From contig SPCN01000041.1 in the NCBI GenBank assembly GCA_004525465.1, positions 1 to 12,223 on the forward strand: a DNA stretch of 12,223 bases. Reading direction: 5' to 3'. The DNA comes from Chrysiogenales bacterium. Its GTDB lineage: Bacteria > Acidobacteriota > Aminicenantia > UBA2199. Every line of letters starts with the position of its first letter. Within the stretch, counting starts at the first letter, position 1. A program made the position numbers and the translations under genes. Below the pieces are notes generated by a model, which made no database searches, was not told the origin of the DNA, and saw nothing but the letters and a program-made list of their open reading frames with translations. Shown in pieces: positions 1-5,565 of the stretch.

Positions 1-86
1 GGATCACGTTCTATTCTTGTGACTTTAGCGGCACAGGCATTCATCAACACCAACAACGCAAAAATTGCCAGAAACGATCGCTTCAT
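1..86 (-). CDS. Lipoprotein N-terminal fragment, possibly LpoB-like (runs off the left edge)
   Basis: Only the first 28 codons are present; the gene continues beyond position 1. It starts at the ATG at 86-84, preceded by GAGGT 5 bases or so upstream, which overlaps the stop codon of the upstream gene. The product begins with two basic residues (K2, R3), a hydrophobic stretch (F5-M15), then N16-A17-C18, an imperfect lipobox with Met instead of Leu at -3. This predicts lipid attachment at C18. The next residues read AAKVTRIERDP, which resembles the mature N-terminus of LpoB-like penicillin-binding-protein activators as I remember them, where a conserved Asp-Leu-Ser-Gly-Arg-Trp block follows; that block lies outside the window. 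The gene follows the outer-membrane barrel gene after 7 bases, so the two are almost certainly cotranscribed and translationally coupled. That it is a lipoprotein is fairly safe; LpoB is only a suggestion. Confidence 0.6.
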   Translation of the reverse strand, partial: MKRSFLAIFALLVLMNACAAKVTRIERD

Positions 87-93
87 GATTACC

Positions 94-762
94 TCATCTG
101 AAATAAATGTTGATACTTAAGTTGGCTGCGAATCCTCCCAGGTCCAGAAGGTCAAAATCCTCGAAGTAGCCGGAAAGGCGACCCCTCAAGTATTGATATT
201 TGCCTTCCAGGGCCAGCGCCAGCCGCGGGTGGAAACGGAAAACCAGACCGAAACGTCCATTGAACCCGATGCTGAATGTTCTGGTTTCGGCAAAGCCTTC
301 GCTTATGCTGTCATCTACAAAGTTGATGAAATCGCCCCATTGCTGGAAGGTCCAGGCAAACACGCCGGCGCCGACTCCAAAAAACGGGAAGACCCGGTAA
401 CGATGACCCAGGGGATACACTTTGAAATTGGCCTCTATGGGGGTCAGGCGCAGTGAGATATTCTGAACAATAGGGCTGCCGTTCTGATAAGTGTAGTCAC
501 TGTATTGACTGTAAACGGTCCGGTTGTAACTGCCGATTTCAAGGGAAAATGAGCTGTAGCGGTTGAGATATGCTTCGTATTCAACTCCATAGTAGGCGTT
601 CATCATGTCGGATTTGCTGAAAGCAAGATTTTCCAAGTTGATTTCCCACAGATCCGAGTGCATTTGGGGAACAAACATGCCTATCTTGAAGTTCACGCTC
701 TGGGAAAGGAGAATTCCTGATCCCAAGCCAAAAACAGCCATTATGATTAATATGCGTTTCAT
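94..762 (-). CDS. Outer-membrane beta-barrel protein
   Basis: 222 residues. The N-terminus is a typical Sec signal peptide: K2-R3, a hydrophobic core from about residue 4 to 19, then small/polar residues near 20-22. The mature part has no long hydrophobic segments. It shows alternating polar/hydrophobic stretches rich in Tyr, Phe and Gly (for example FPFFGVGAGVFAW near 124-137 and LALALEGKYQYLRGRLSGYF near 181-200), ending in SINIYFR. This is the pattern of a small 8-stranded OmpA/OmpW/OMP_b-brl type barrel (about 200 residues in that family). GGAGG lies 6 bases before the ATG. It sits 76 bases after the thioredoxin gene and 7 bases before a lipoprotein gene on the same strand. Specific function is unknown; it could be structural, a small pore, or an assembly partner of the lipoprotein. 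Barrel class is inferred from composition and pattern, not from a recognised signature. Confidence 0.75.
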   Translation of the reverse strand: MKRILIIMAVFGLGSGILLSQSVNFKIGMFVPQMHSDLWEINLENLAFSKSDMMNAYYGVEYEAYLNRYSSFSLEIGSYNRTVYSQYSDYTYQNGSPIVQNISLRLTPIEANFKVYPLGHRYRVFPFFGVGAGVFAWTFQQWGDFINFVDDSISEGFAETRTFSIGFNGRFGLVFRFHPRLALALEGKYQYLRGRLSGYFEDFDLLDLGGFAANLSINIYFR

Positions 763-785
763 TTTAAACCTCCGTCAACATGAAA

Positions 786-798
786 GCATTTCAAATGC
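786..798. repeat. 13-bp perfect palindrome in the thioredoxin/barrel gene gap
   Basis: GCATTTCAAATGC reads the same on both strands around a single central base. It lies in the 76-base gap between the thioredoxin stop and the barrel-protein start, 24 bases upstream of that ATG. It could be an operator half, an RNA hairpin with too tight a loop, or chance. No clear promoter accompanies it, so the barrel gene may depend on readthrough from the upstream promoter. Confidence 0.3.
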
Positions 799-838
799 CA
801 ATTCATAATTGCTATCAGATCGCCGAATTGTCCCATTT

Positions 839-1144
839 TCAGGACAAGAGGCGTTTGATTGTATCGGTTTTGGGTAGAGAATTGAATCGACCGATTTCCA
901 ATCCCTCCTTAAACAAGATTAAAGTGGGGACTCCCAAAACGAAGAATCTGGAAGCGATTAACGCTTCGCGGGTGATATCCACTTCATAGGCCGTGATGGC
1001 AGCAGGGTGCAATTCAGCAAGCAGCGCCGGCAAGCCCTGGGCGATCTTTTGGCAGGGGGCGCAGCCGGGAGAAGAGAAATCCAGAATAACAAAGGTTGAT
1101 GAAAGCAGTTTTTGGTCCAAGTCAGCCAAGCTGATCTTTTCCAT
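839..1144 (-). CDS. Small cytoplasmic thioredoxin-like protein
   Basis: 101 residues, close to the usual 100-110 of single-domain thioredoxins. The redox motif is C28-A29-P30-C31 in the context SSPGCAPCQ. The Trp that normally precedes the first Cys is Gly here. The cis-proline loop is G71-V72-P73-T74, followed by the expected strand and FKEG turn. There is no signal peptide, so it should act in the cytoplasm, reducing disulfides or passing electrons to a partner. Its ATG overlaps the stop of the preceding lipoprotein gene by one base (TAATG), implying translational coupling; no separate ribosome-binding site is needed. The upstream partner also carries a thioredoxin fold but is exported, so the pair places related chemistry on both sides of the inner membrane. 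The non-standard active site means it may not be the housekeeping TrxA. Fold assignment is secure; partner and substrate are not. Confidence 0.9.
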   Translation of the reverse strand: MEKISLADLDQKLLSSTFVILDFSSPGCAPCQKIAQGLPALLAELHPAAITAYEVDITREALIASRFFVLGVPTLILFKEGLEIGRFNSLPKTDTIKRLLS

Positions 1145-2370
1145 TATTTCACCGCCAGTAGAGAAGCGATCATGTCCTGGATCTGCTTGATGGAGCCGGA
1201 CCCGGTTTTGATGAAAGCGACATTGCCCTGGCGGTCAATAAAAACCATGGTTGGAATGGCTGTCACACCATAGGTGTCAAAGCCAGAACCTTCGCCGGAA
1301 ACGGCCACGGGGTAGGAAATTTTATTTCTGGCCAGATATTTTTTTATCAGGGTCAATTCCTCGCTGGCGCTGACCTTGTCCTTTTTTTCCAGGTCATCGC
1401 TGTATCTGCCGTACAGTCTTGTATAACCGATGATCAGCAGACCCTTGTCCTTGTTTTTTTCGTATTGTTCGAGCAAACTTGGCAGCACCTGGCGGCAGGG
1501 ATTGCACCAGGGGGCCCAGAAATCGATGACAACTACCTTGCCCTTGAGTTCGCTCAATGTCAGCGGCTTTGAATGGAGCCAGGTTTCGGCCGTTAGGGGC
1601 GGTGGCGGCTTTTCCAAAAGGGAGAGTTGGCTCAGTTCATTTTGCCAGTTCAATTTCATGTCCGCTTCGTTTTCAAAAGCCAGGGCTTTTTGCAGGTAGT
1701 TTTTGGCATTTTCGGCCTGGCGTTTTTCCTTGGCCAGCATGGCCAAATTGGCGTAGATCCTGGCCGTCATATGCTTGATCTCCGCTGGCAGTTCGGGGGT
1801 TTGGATCAATTTAAGCGAATATTCTTCCCGGACCGCGGCTTCGGGATTGGAAAAAGCCAAGGCCAGGCAAATGTTGTAAAATTGCATGTCCTTTTTGATG
1901 CCGGGCTCAAGTTCCCTGAACAGGGCGACCGCCTGAGTGTGCCGGCGCCTGATCAGGTTGAGAATGACTTTCTGCAGTTTGGCTTCTGCGGCAAGATACG
2001 TTTTGCCCCCGCTCAAACGGTCGATAATCTTCTCGGCATCATCAAAACGGCCTATCTCGATCATGATCTTGCTGCGCAGCAGATCCAGATCGTCGCTGGC
2101 GGTGTTGTTTTCGTTTTTTTTAAGTAGAACTTCCAGTTCCTGTCTTTTCTCGCTCATGATGCGGTTGTATTCATTGACGAATTTGTCAGGCAAGCGGTTG
2201 CTGACGGTGTTTTTGAATTTGCTGTTCAAGCGGTCATTGAGGCGGTTGTATTTGCTTGTCGTTTCGTCATAAGCGCCTGCCATTTTTTTCGCTTGTTCCG
2301 CGGCAGATTTCCCATTGCATGCACAGAGGGCTGTCAGTAAAAAGATACCCAGCCAGATTCTTTTCCCCAT
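1144..2370 (-). CDS. TlpA/ResA-like thioredoxin-fold lipoprotein with helical N-terminal region
   Basis: Two in-frame ATGs occur, at 2373 and 2370. AGGAGG ends only one base before the first and four before the second, so I take 2370 (408 residues); residues below are numbered from the 2373 ATG. Residues 5-16 are hydrophobic and L16-C17-A18-C19 is a good lipobox, so the protein is exported and lipid-anchored. Residues 25-250 are charged and helical with TPR-like helix pairs (for example around 160-235), probably a partner-binding module. Residues 264-409 form a thioredoxin fold: W289-C290-N291-P292-C293, and cis-proline in A372-I373-P374-T375. The block FWAPWCNPC plus a preceding strand VVVIDF is typical of TlpA/ResA/AhpC-TSA reductases that act in the periplasm. 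It is the first gene of a minus-strand operon, with a promoter about 40 bases upstream, followed by a cytoplasmic thioredoxin. Substrate unknown: cytochrome c maturation, outer-membrane protein folding and general disulfide reduction are all possible. Confidence 0.9.
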   Translation of the reverse strand: MGKRIWLGIFLLTALCACNGKSAAEQAKKMAGAYDETTSKYNRLNDRLNSKFKNTVSNRLPDKFVNEYNRIMSEKRQELEVLLKKNENNTASDDLDLLRSKIMIEIGRFDDAEKIIDRLSGGKTYLAAEAKLQKVILNLIRRRHTQAVALFRELEPGIKKDMQFYNICLALAFSNPEAAVREEYSLKLIQTPELPAEIKHMTARIYANLAMLAKEKRQAENAKNYLQKALAFENEADMKLNWQNELSQLSLLEKPPPPLTAETWLHSKPLTLSELKGKVVVIDFWAPWCNPCRQVLPSLLEQYEKNKDKGLLIIGYTRLYGRYSDDLEKKDKVSASEELTLIKKYLARNKISYPVAVSGEGSGFDTYGVTAIPTMVFIDRQGNVAFIKTGSGSIKQIQDMIASLLAVK

Positions 2371-2412
2371 CATGCCTCCTTGGATATTTTGAAAGGTTGC
2401 CTGGATTAAAAA

Positions 2413-2441
2413 ATTCTATCATAGACCCGCCACCTTTTCAA
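2413..2441 (-). promoter_or_regulatory. Sigma-70-like promoter for the thioredoxin-lipoprotein operon
   Basis: Read on the minus strand, TTGAAA (2441-2436) and TAGAAT (2418-2413) are separated by exactly 17 bases. Each hexamer matches five of six consensus positions. The predicted start of transcription is near 2406, giving a leader of roughly 35 bases that contains AGGAGG. Confidence 0.6.
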
Positions 2442-2485
2442 ATTAATTCCAGCGGCTATAAAAATTATAAAATCGATCCAACCTA

Positions 2486-2514
2486 TTGAATTTTATTATT
2501 TAATTTTATATATT
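2486..2514 (+). promoter_or_regulatory. Sigma-70-like promoter for the kinase-like/TonB gene
   Basis: TTGAAT (2486-2491) and TATATT (2509-2514) are separated by 17 bases in an AT-rich stretch. Matches to consensus are 4/6 and 5/6. Transcription would start near 2521, leaving a leader of about 22 bases with GAGG at 2534-2537, 5 bases before the ATG. It is back-to-back with the minus-strand promoter at 2413-2441, with 44 bases between the two -35 boxes. Confidence 0.45.
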
Positions 2515-2542
2515 GCATTTTTAATAACAAAGCGAGGCAAAA

Positions 2543-4366
2543 ATGAAAGAATACAAAATGATGAACGATTATCTGTATTACCGGGATTTGTTTTCCGACA
2601 CCATGGGCATCAATTACCGCGTAGCCCCGATCCAGAATCGCAAGCCTCTTGGCCATAAGTTGCTTTGCGAGGTGAGCCCTGCCATTGCCAACAATGCCGA
2701 CATGTGGAAAAGAGTTAAAATTCTCCTGGAAGGGATAAAAAAATCGAACATCCCCTTTTTGTATTCGCCGGATAAGATCATCGTCAATGAAAAGCAGAAC
2801 CAGCTGGTGTATGACTACTTTAAAGGAAAAAATTTCGAACAGATCCTGGTCGACATGGAAAAGAGGGGCATGCCCTTCAATTTTGATCTGGCCATGTCGA
2901 CCAGCATCGCGATCGCCGATATCATCGAAGTGGGATCCTCTATCATTGTCAGCGGCGAGAAATCTTTTCACGGGTTTCTGACTCCCGACAACATTTTGGT
3001 CCATTATGACGGCAAGATATCCTTGAAGAACTACGGTATCTTTCCATACTTGGAGAAGAATGAGCAGTTCTATTCGGATATGGAAAAGCGTTACGGTTCA
3101 TGGCTGACACCGGAATTCATAAAAAAGGATAAAATTGTTTCCCAATCAGACATCTACCACCTTGGCTATCTGATGTACCGGATACTGACGGGAAAATATT
3201 TCTCCTATGCAACCGGCGAAGATTTTGACGCCAAGTTCGTCAACCTGACTTTCAAACAATACATGCCATCCACGGACAAGAGTTTTCTGACCAATGTTAT
3301 CACTTTTTTCAAAAAAACCCTGAATCCAGATCCGCTGAAAAGATTCCCGTCCATCAGGGATTTCAAGGATTTTATCGCCAATTACTTTCATATCGAAGAG
3401 CTGTCTTCCATCACCTTCAACCTGGCTTATTTCATGAATTCGCTTTATGGTGAAAGCGTTGAAGAGGAAGACAAAATTCTCAAGCAGGAACTGGAATACG
3501 TGGTGCCCGAACCCAAAAAAGAACCGGCCCAAATCCAACAGGCAAAAGATGACTTGGTCAGCGGCATACTGGACGGGTTTGATGAACGCAAGAAATTGCC
3601 TGGGTGGCTCTGGCCGGTGCTGGGCGTGGTTTTGCTCGCCAGCGCCATTGGGATCTTCTTTGTTGTGAGTTCCGGAAACAAGTCAGGTGAGATCACCGCC
3701 CAGGAAAGGGTAAAGGAAGAACAGCGGCTCCAGGTTCAACAGGAGCAGTCTGACCAGATCAAGGCCATGGCCGACAAGATCCGGGAGTTGGAGTTGTCCA
3801 AAGCCAATGCCGATGAAGCTCAAAAAAAGGTCATTGAACTCGAAAAACAGCGCCTGGAAGAACAGAAGAAGAAAAAGGAAGATGAACAAACGCGGATGAA
3901 GGCTGAGGATGAAAAACGGAAACAGCAGGATGAAGCCGACCGGCTGAATAATGAAGAAGCGGACAAACAAGCACAGGATGAATTGGAAAAGAAAAAGAAA
4001 GAAGATGAAAAACTGAAGCAGCAAGAAATTGAAAAGAAGCGCATCGAGGCGGCCAGGGTCAAGGAAGGGGATCAGGTCTCTCTTAACGAAGTCACAGCCA
4101 AACCAGAGAAAATATCCGGTAACCCGCCGGCAATCAACGCTTCCCTGAAAAGCAAATACCAGGGCAAGAATTTCACCGTCCCGATCTTAATTCTTGTCGA
4201 TGAAAACGGCAATGTCGCGAAAATAAGGATATTGACTGGCAATGTGCCAGCCGATATTAAATCGGAGTTGGAAGAAACTCTTTACAAATGGAAATATACG
4301 CCGGCCTTGAAGGACGGTGTCAAAGTCAAGGTCTGGCTCACCGTTTCGATCCAGTTCCGCTTTTAA
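2543..4366 (+). CDS. Degenerate protein kinase (pseudokinase)-transmembrane-coiled-coil-TonB C-terminal fusion
   Basis: 607 residues. Residues about 20-283 follow a Ser/Thr kinase fold: HGFLTPDN (143-150) matches the catalytic loop, L161-K-N-Y-G165 the DFG region, TPE (189-191) the APE motif, SDIYHLGYLMYRILTGK (202-218) subdomain IX, and DPLKRFPS (263-270) subdomain XI with its Arg. Key residues are missing. The HRD Asp is F145, the following Lys is T147, the DFG Asp is N163, the VAIK Lys appears to be E43, and no Gly-rich loop is visible. N150 is kept. Residues 354-376 form one membrane helix. Residues 384-508 are a Lys/Glu/Gln coiled coil without a Pro-rich TonB linker. Residues about 525-607 form a TonB C-terminal domain (LVDENGNVAKIRIL, YKWKYTPALKDG, final VSIQFRF). 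Predicted topology is cytoplasmic pseudokinase and periplasmic TonB domain. Phosphotransfer is unlikely; it may be a binding or scaffold protein linking the cytoplasm to an outer-membrane partner. No ExbB/ExbD is nearby. Confidence 0.88.
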   Translation: MKEYKMMNDYLYYRDLFSDTMGINYRVAPIQNRKPLGHKLLCEVSPAIANNADMWKRVKILLEGIKKSNIPFLYSPDKIIVNEKQNQLVYDYFKGKNFEQILVDMEKRGMPFNFDLAMSTSIAIADIIEVGSSIIVSGEKSFHGFLTPDNILVHYDGKISLKNYGIFPYLEKNEQFYSDMEKRYGSWLTPEFIKKDKIVSQSDIYHLGYLMYRILTGKYFSYATGEDFDAKFVNLTFKQYMPSTDKSFLTNVITFFKKTLNPDPLKRFPSIRDFKDFIANYFHIEELSSITFNLAYFMNSLYGESVEEEDKILKQELEYVVPEPKKEPAQIQQAKDDLVSGILDGFDERKKLPGWLWPVLGVVLLASAIGIFFVVSSGNKSGEITAQERVKEEQRLQVQQEQSDQIKAMADKIRELELSKANADEAQKKVIELEKQRLEEQKKKKEDEQTRMKAEDEKRKQQDEADRLNNEEADKQAQDELEKKKKEDEKLKQQEIEKKRIEAARVKEGDQVSLNEVTAKPEKISGNPPAINASLKSKYQGKNFTVPILILVDENGNVAKIRILTGNVPADIKSELEETLYKWKYTPALKDGVKVKVWLTVSIQFRF

Positions 4367-5106
4367 AGGGATCCGGCAATAGCATAGAAGACCGGAAAAA
4401 CCACCAGGCGCTCCCGGCGGCGGGCGGCGTCTATTTCCAGGCGGCTGATCTTTTTTAGGGTCAGGTCGTTCAGGCCGGCAAGTTGCTGCCAGAACCGCCA
4501 CTCTCGGTCCCAGACATCCGTCTGGTAACTTTCGGGGTAATTCAAGCAGCTGGCCAGGCCAACTTCTGACCGGAATCCCGATTTTTGCAGCAGGGATTTA
4601 AGTTTCCGGCCCAGATACGGATCGCCTCCCGATTGCAGGATATGGCAGCTGAAGATATCTTTTAGAAAATCGAGCTTGGGCGGGTAATCGATCCTGCCGC
4701 CGTAATCCGGCTCGGCCAGGATCAGAAGCGTGCCTCCAGTGTCGAGTAGTTTTTTCATTTTCTTTAGAAAGATGAGCGGTAGGCGCTGCCACATCAGAAC
4801 GAAGGAAAGCACGATCAGGTCGAAGCGTTGCTTTTCCTCCAGCAAGTCGTTTTCGTTTCCAATGCGGTACTTGTTTTGGGGGAATTTGCCGCGGGCGAAT
4901 TCCAGTATCTCCGGGTCTTTGTCGACAGCAGTGACCGGCCGACCGCAGATTTGCCTGATCTCTTCAGTGATTACGCCGCTGCCGCAGCCGAAGTCAAGGA
5001 TGCGTTCATGGCCGGCCAGGCCGATCTTGCGGTATAGCCAGTGCCGGCCCGGGGCCAGCCATTCGGCCTGCAGGAGGTAATGATCGTGAAATACTTCGGC
5101 ATCCAT
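4363..5106 (-). CDS. Class I SAM-dependent methyltransferase
   Basis: 247 residues with a Rossmann-type methyltransferase core. Motif I is ILDFGCGSGVIT (36-47, Gly-rich SAM loop). The acidic residue at the end of strand 2 is D62 in TAVDKDPE, and FDLIVLSFVLMWQ (95-107) is the strand 4 region. A later conserved-looking block, EPDYGGRIDYP (132-142), followed by GGDPYLGRKLKSLLQKSGF (160-178), recalls a small family of uncharacterised methyltransferases; the substrate is unknown to me. It is probably cytoplasmic (no signal or membrane segment). There is no proper Shine-Dalgarno site, only CAGG 2 bases from the ATG. The promoter's -10 box ends 6 bases before the ATG, so the message should be leaderless, which supports this start. 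It converges on the kinase-like gene, and the two stop codons overlap by 3 bases inside a shared TTAA. Small-molecule, protein or nucleic-acid substrates cannot be distinguished. Confidence 0.9.
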   Translation of the reverse strand: MDAEVFHDHYLLQAEWLAPGRHWLYRKIGLAGHERILDFGCGSGVITEEIRQICGRPVTAVDKDPEILEFARGKFPQNKYRIGNENDLLEEKQRFDLIVLSFVLMWQRLPLIFLKKMKKLLDTGGTLLILAEPDYGGRIDYPPKLDFLKDIFSCHILQSGGDPYLGRKLKSLLQKSGFRSEVGLASCLNYPESYQTDVWDREWRFWQQLAGLNDLTLKKISRLEIDAARRRERLVVFPVFYAIAGSL

Positions 5107-5112
5107 GCCTGA

Positions 5113-5141
5113 ACTATAAATACGCTAGCACAAAAAGTCAA
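5113..5141 (-). promoter_or_regulatory. Strong sigma-70-like promoter giving a leaderless methyltransferase mRNA
   Basis: On the minus strand TTGACT (5141-5136) and TATAGT (5118-5113) are 17 bases apart; each matches five of six consensus positions. Only six bases (5112-5107) separate the -10 box from the ATG, so transcription should begin at or next to the A of the start codon. Confidence 0.65.
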
Positions 5142-5183
5142 ACCTGCCACTCGACTCATTGTTGTCGGCTCGAACATGAATAA

Positions 5184-5212
5184 TTGTTAAAAATAAAAAA
5201 AAGTGCTATGAT
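5184..5212 (+). promoter_or_regulatory. Extended -10 promoter for the FlbD-like gene
   Basis: TTGTTA (5184-5189), 17 bases, then TATGAT (5207-5212) preceded by TGC, forming an extended -10 element (TGnTATGAT). The predicted start is near 5219, giving a leader of about 50 bases. It is divergent from the methyltransferase promoter, with 42 bases between the two -35 boxes. Confidence 0.5.
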
Positions 5213-5269
5213 TCTTTTTTGCTAATAATTTCAATGCGCCCATGGGTACGAGGCGAAGGCAGCGAAAAA

Positions 5270-5512
5270 ATGATCAGGTTATTTCGCCAGGACGGACTTG
5301 AATTAATGTTGAATGTTGACATGATAAAAGACATTGCGGCCGATCCCGACACGATCATCACCCTACGCAGCGGCGAAAAAATTCAGGTCAAGAACTCGCT
5401 GTCCGATGTACTGACCAAAATAAAGGCCTTCCGGATCGGCATGAATGAAGAAAACCGGAATGTTGATGATCATGAGTCCAACGAAAGGGACAATAAAAAT
5501 CGTTCGGGTTGA
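5270..5512 (+). CDS. flbD: FlbD-family small protein
   Basis: The start at 5270 gives 80 residues beginning MIRLFRQDG, which matches where FlbD proteins begin. A longer frame from 5219 would add 17 residues but starts at the predicted transcription start and lacks a ribosome-binding site. The core (about 1-58) has the FlbD pattern: MIRL, a turn, LNVDMIKDI, DPDTIITLRSGEKIQVK, then S-DVLTKI. Residues 59-80 are a hydrophilic Asn/Glu/Asp-rich tail that the family core does not need. FlbD (PF06289) is usually found next to flagellar motor genes such as motA, and its exact role is not settled. No flagellar genes occur here: the neighbours are a methyltransferase and an MFS transporter. GAAGG at 5255-5259 is a weak, distant ribosome-binding site (10 bases). 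Family assignment is good; a flagellar role here is doubtful. Confidence 0.8.
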   Translation: MIRLFRQDGLELMLNVDMIKDIAADPDTIITLRSGEKIQVKNSLSDVLTKIKAFRIGMNEENRNVDDHESNERDNKNRSG

Positions 5513-5565
5513 GTTTCGCTTCATTTCCGGTTTGAACGTGTGTAAATTTGAAAAAAGGAGTTTTC

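Noticed and set aside
1627..2127. Plus-strand open frame of 166 codons
   Set aside because: Lies wholly opposite the thioredoxin-fold lipoprotein gene and shows no family features.
2483..3004. Minus-strand open frame of 173 codons
   Set aside because: Opposes the kinase-like domain and its promoter; no ribosome-binding site or recognisable motif.
3683..4062. Phe/Leu- and Ser/Phe-rich minus-strand frames suggesting small membrane proteins
   Set aside because: They are the complement of the Lys/Glu-rich coiled-coil codons; hydrophobicity is an artefact of reading polypyrimidine DNA.
5219..5269. Upstream 17-codon extension of the FlbD-like protein
   Set aside because: Begins at the predicted transcription start, lacks a ribosome-binding site, and FlbD proteins begin at the MIRL position.
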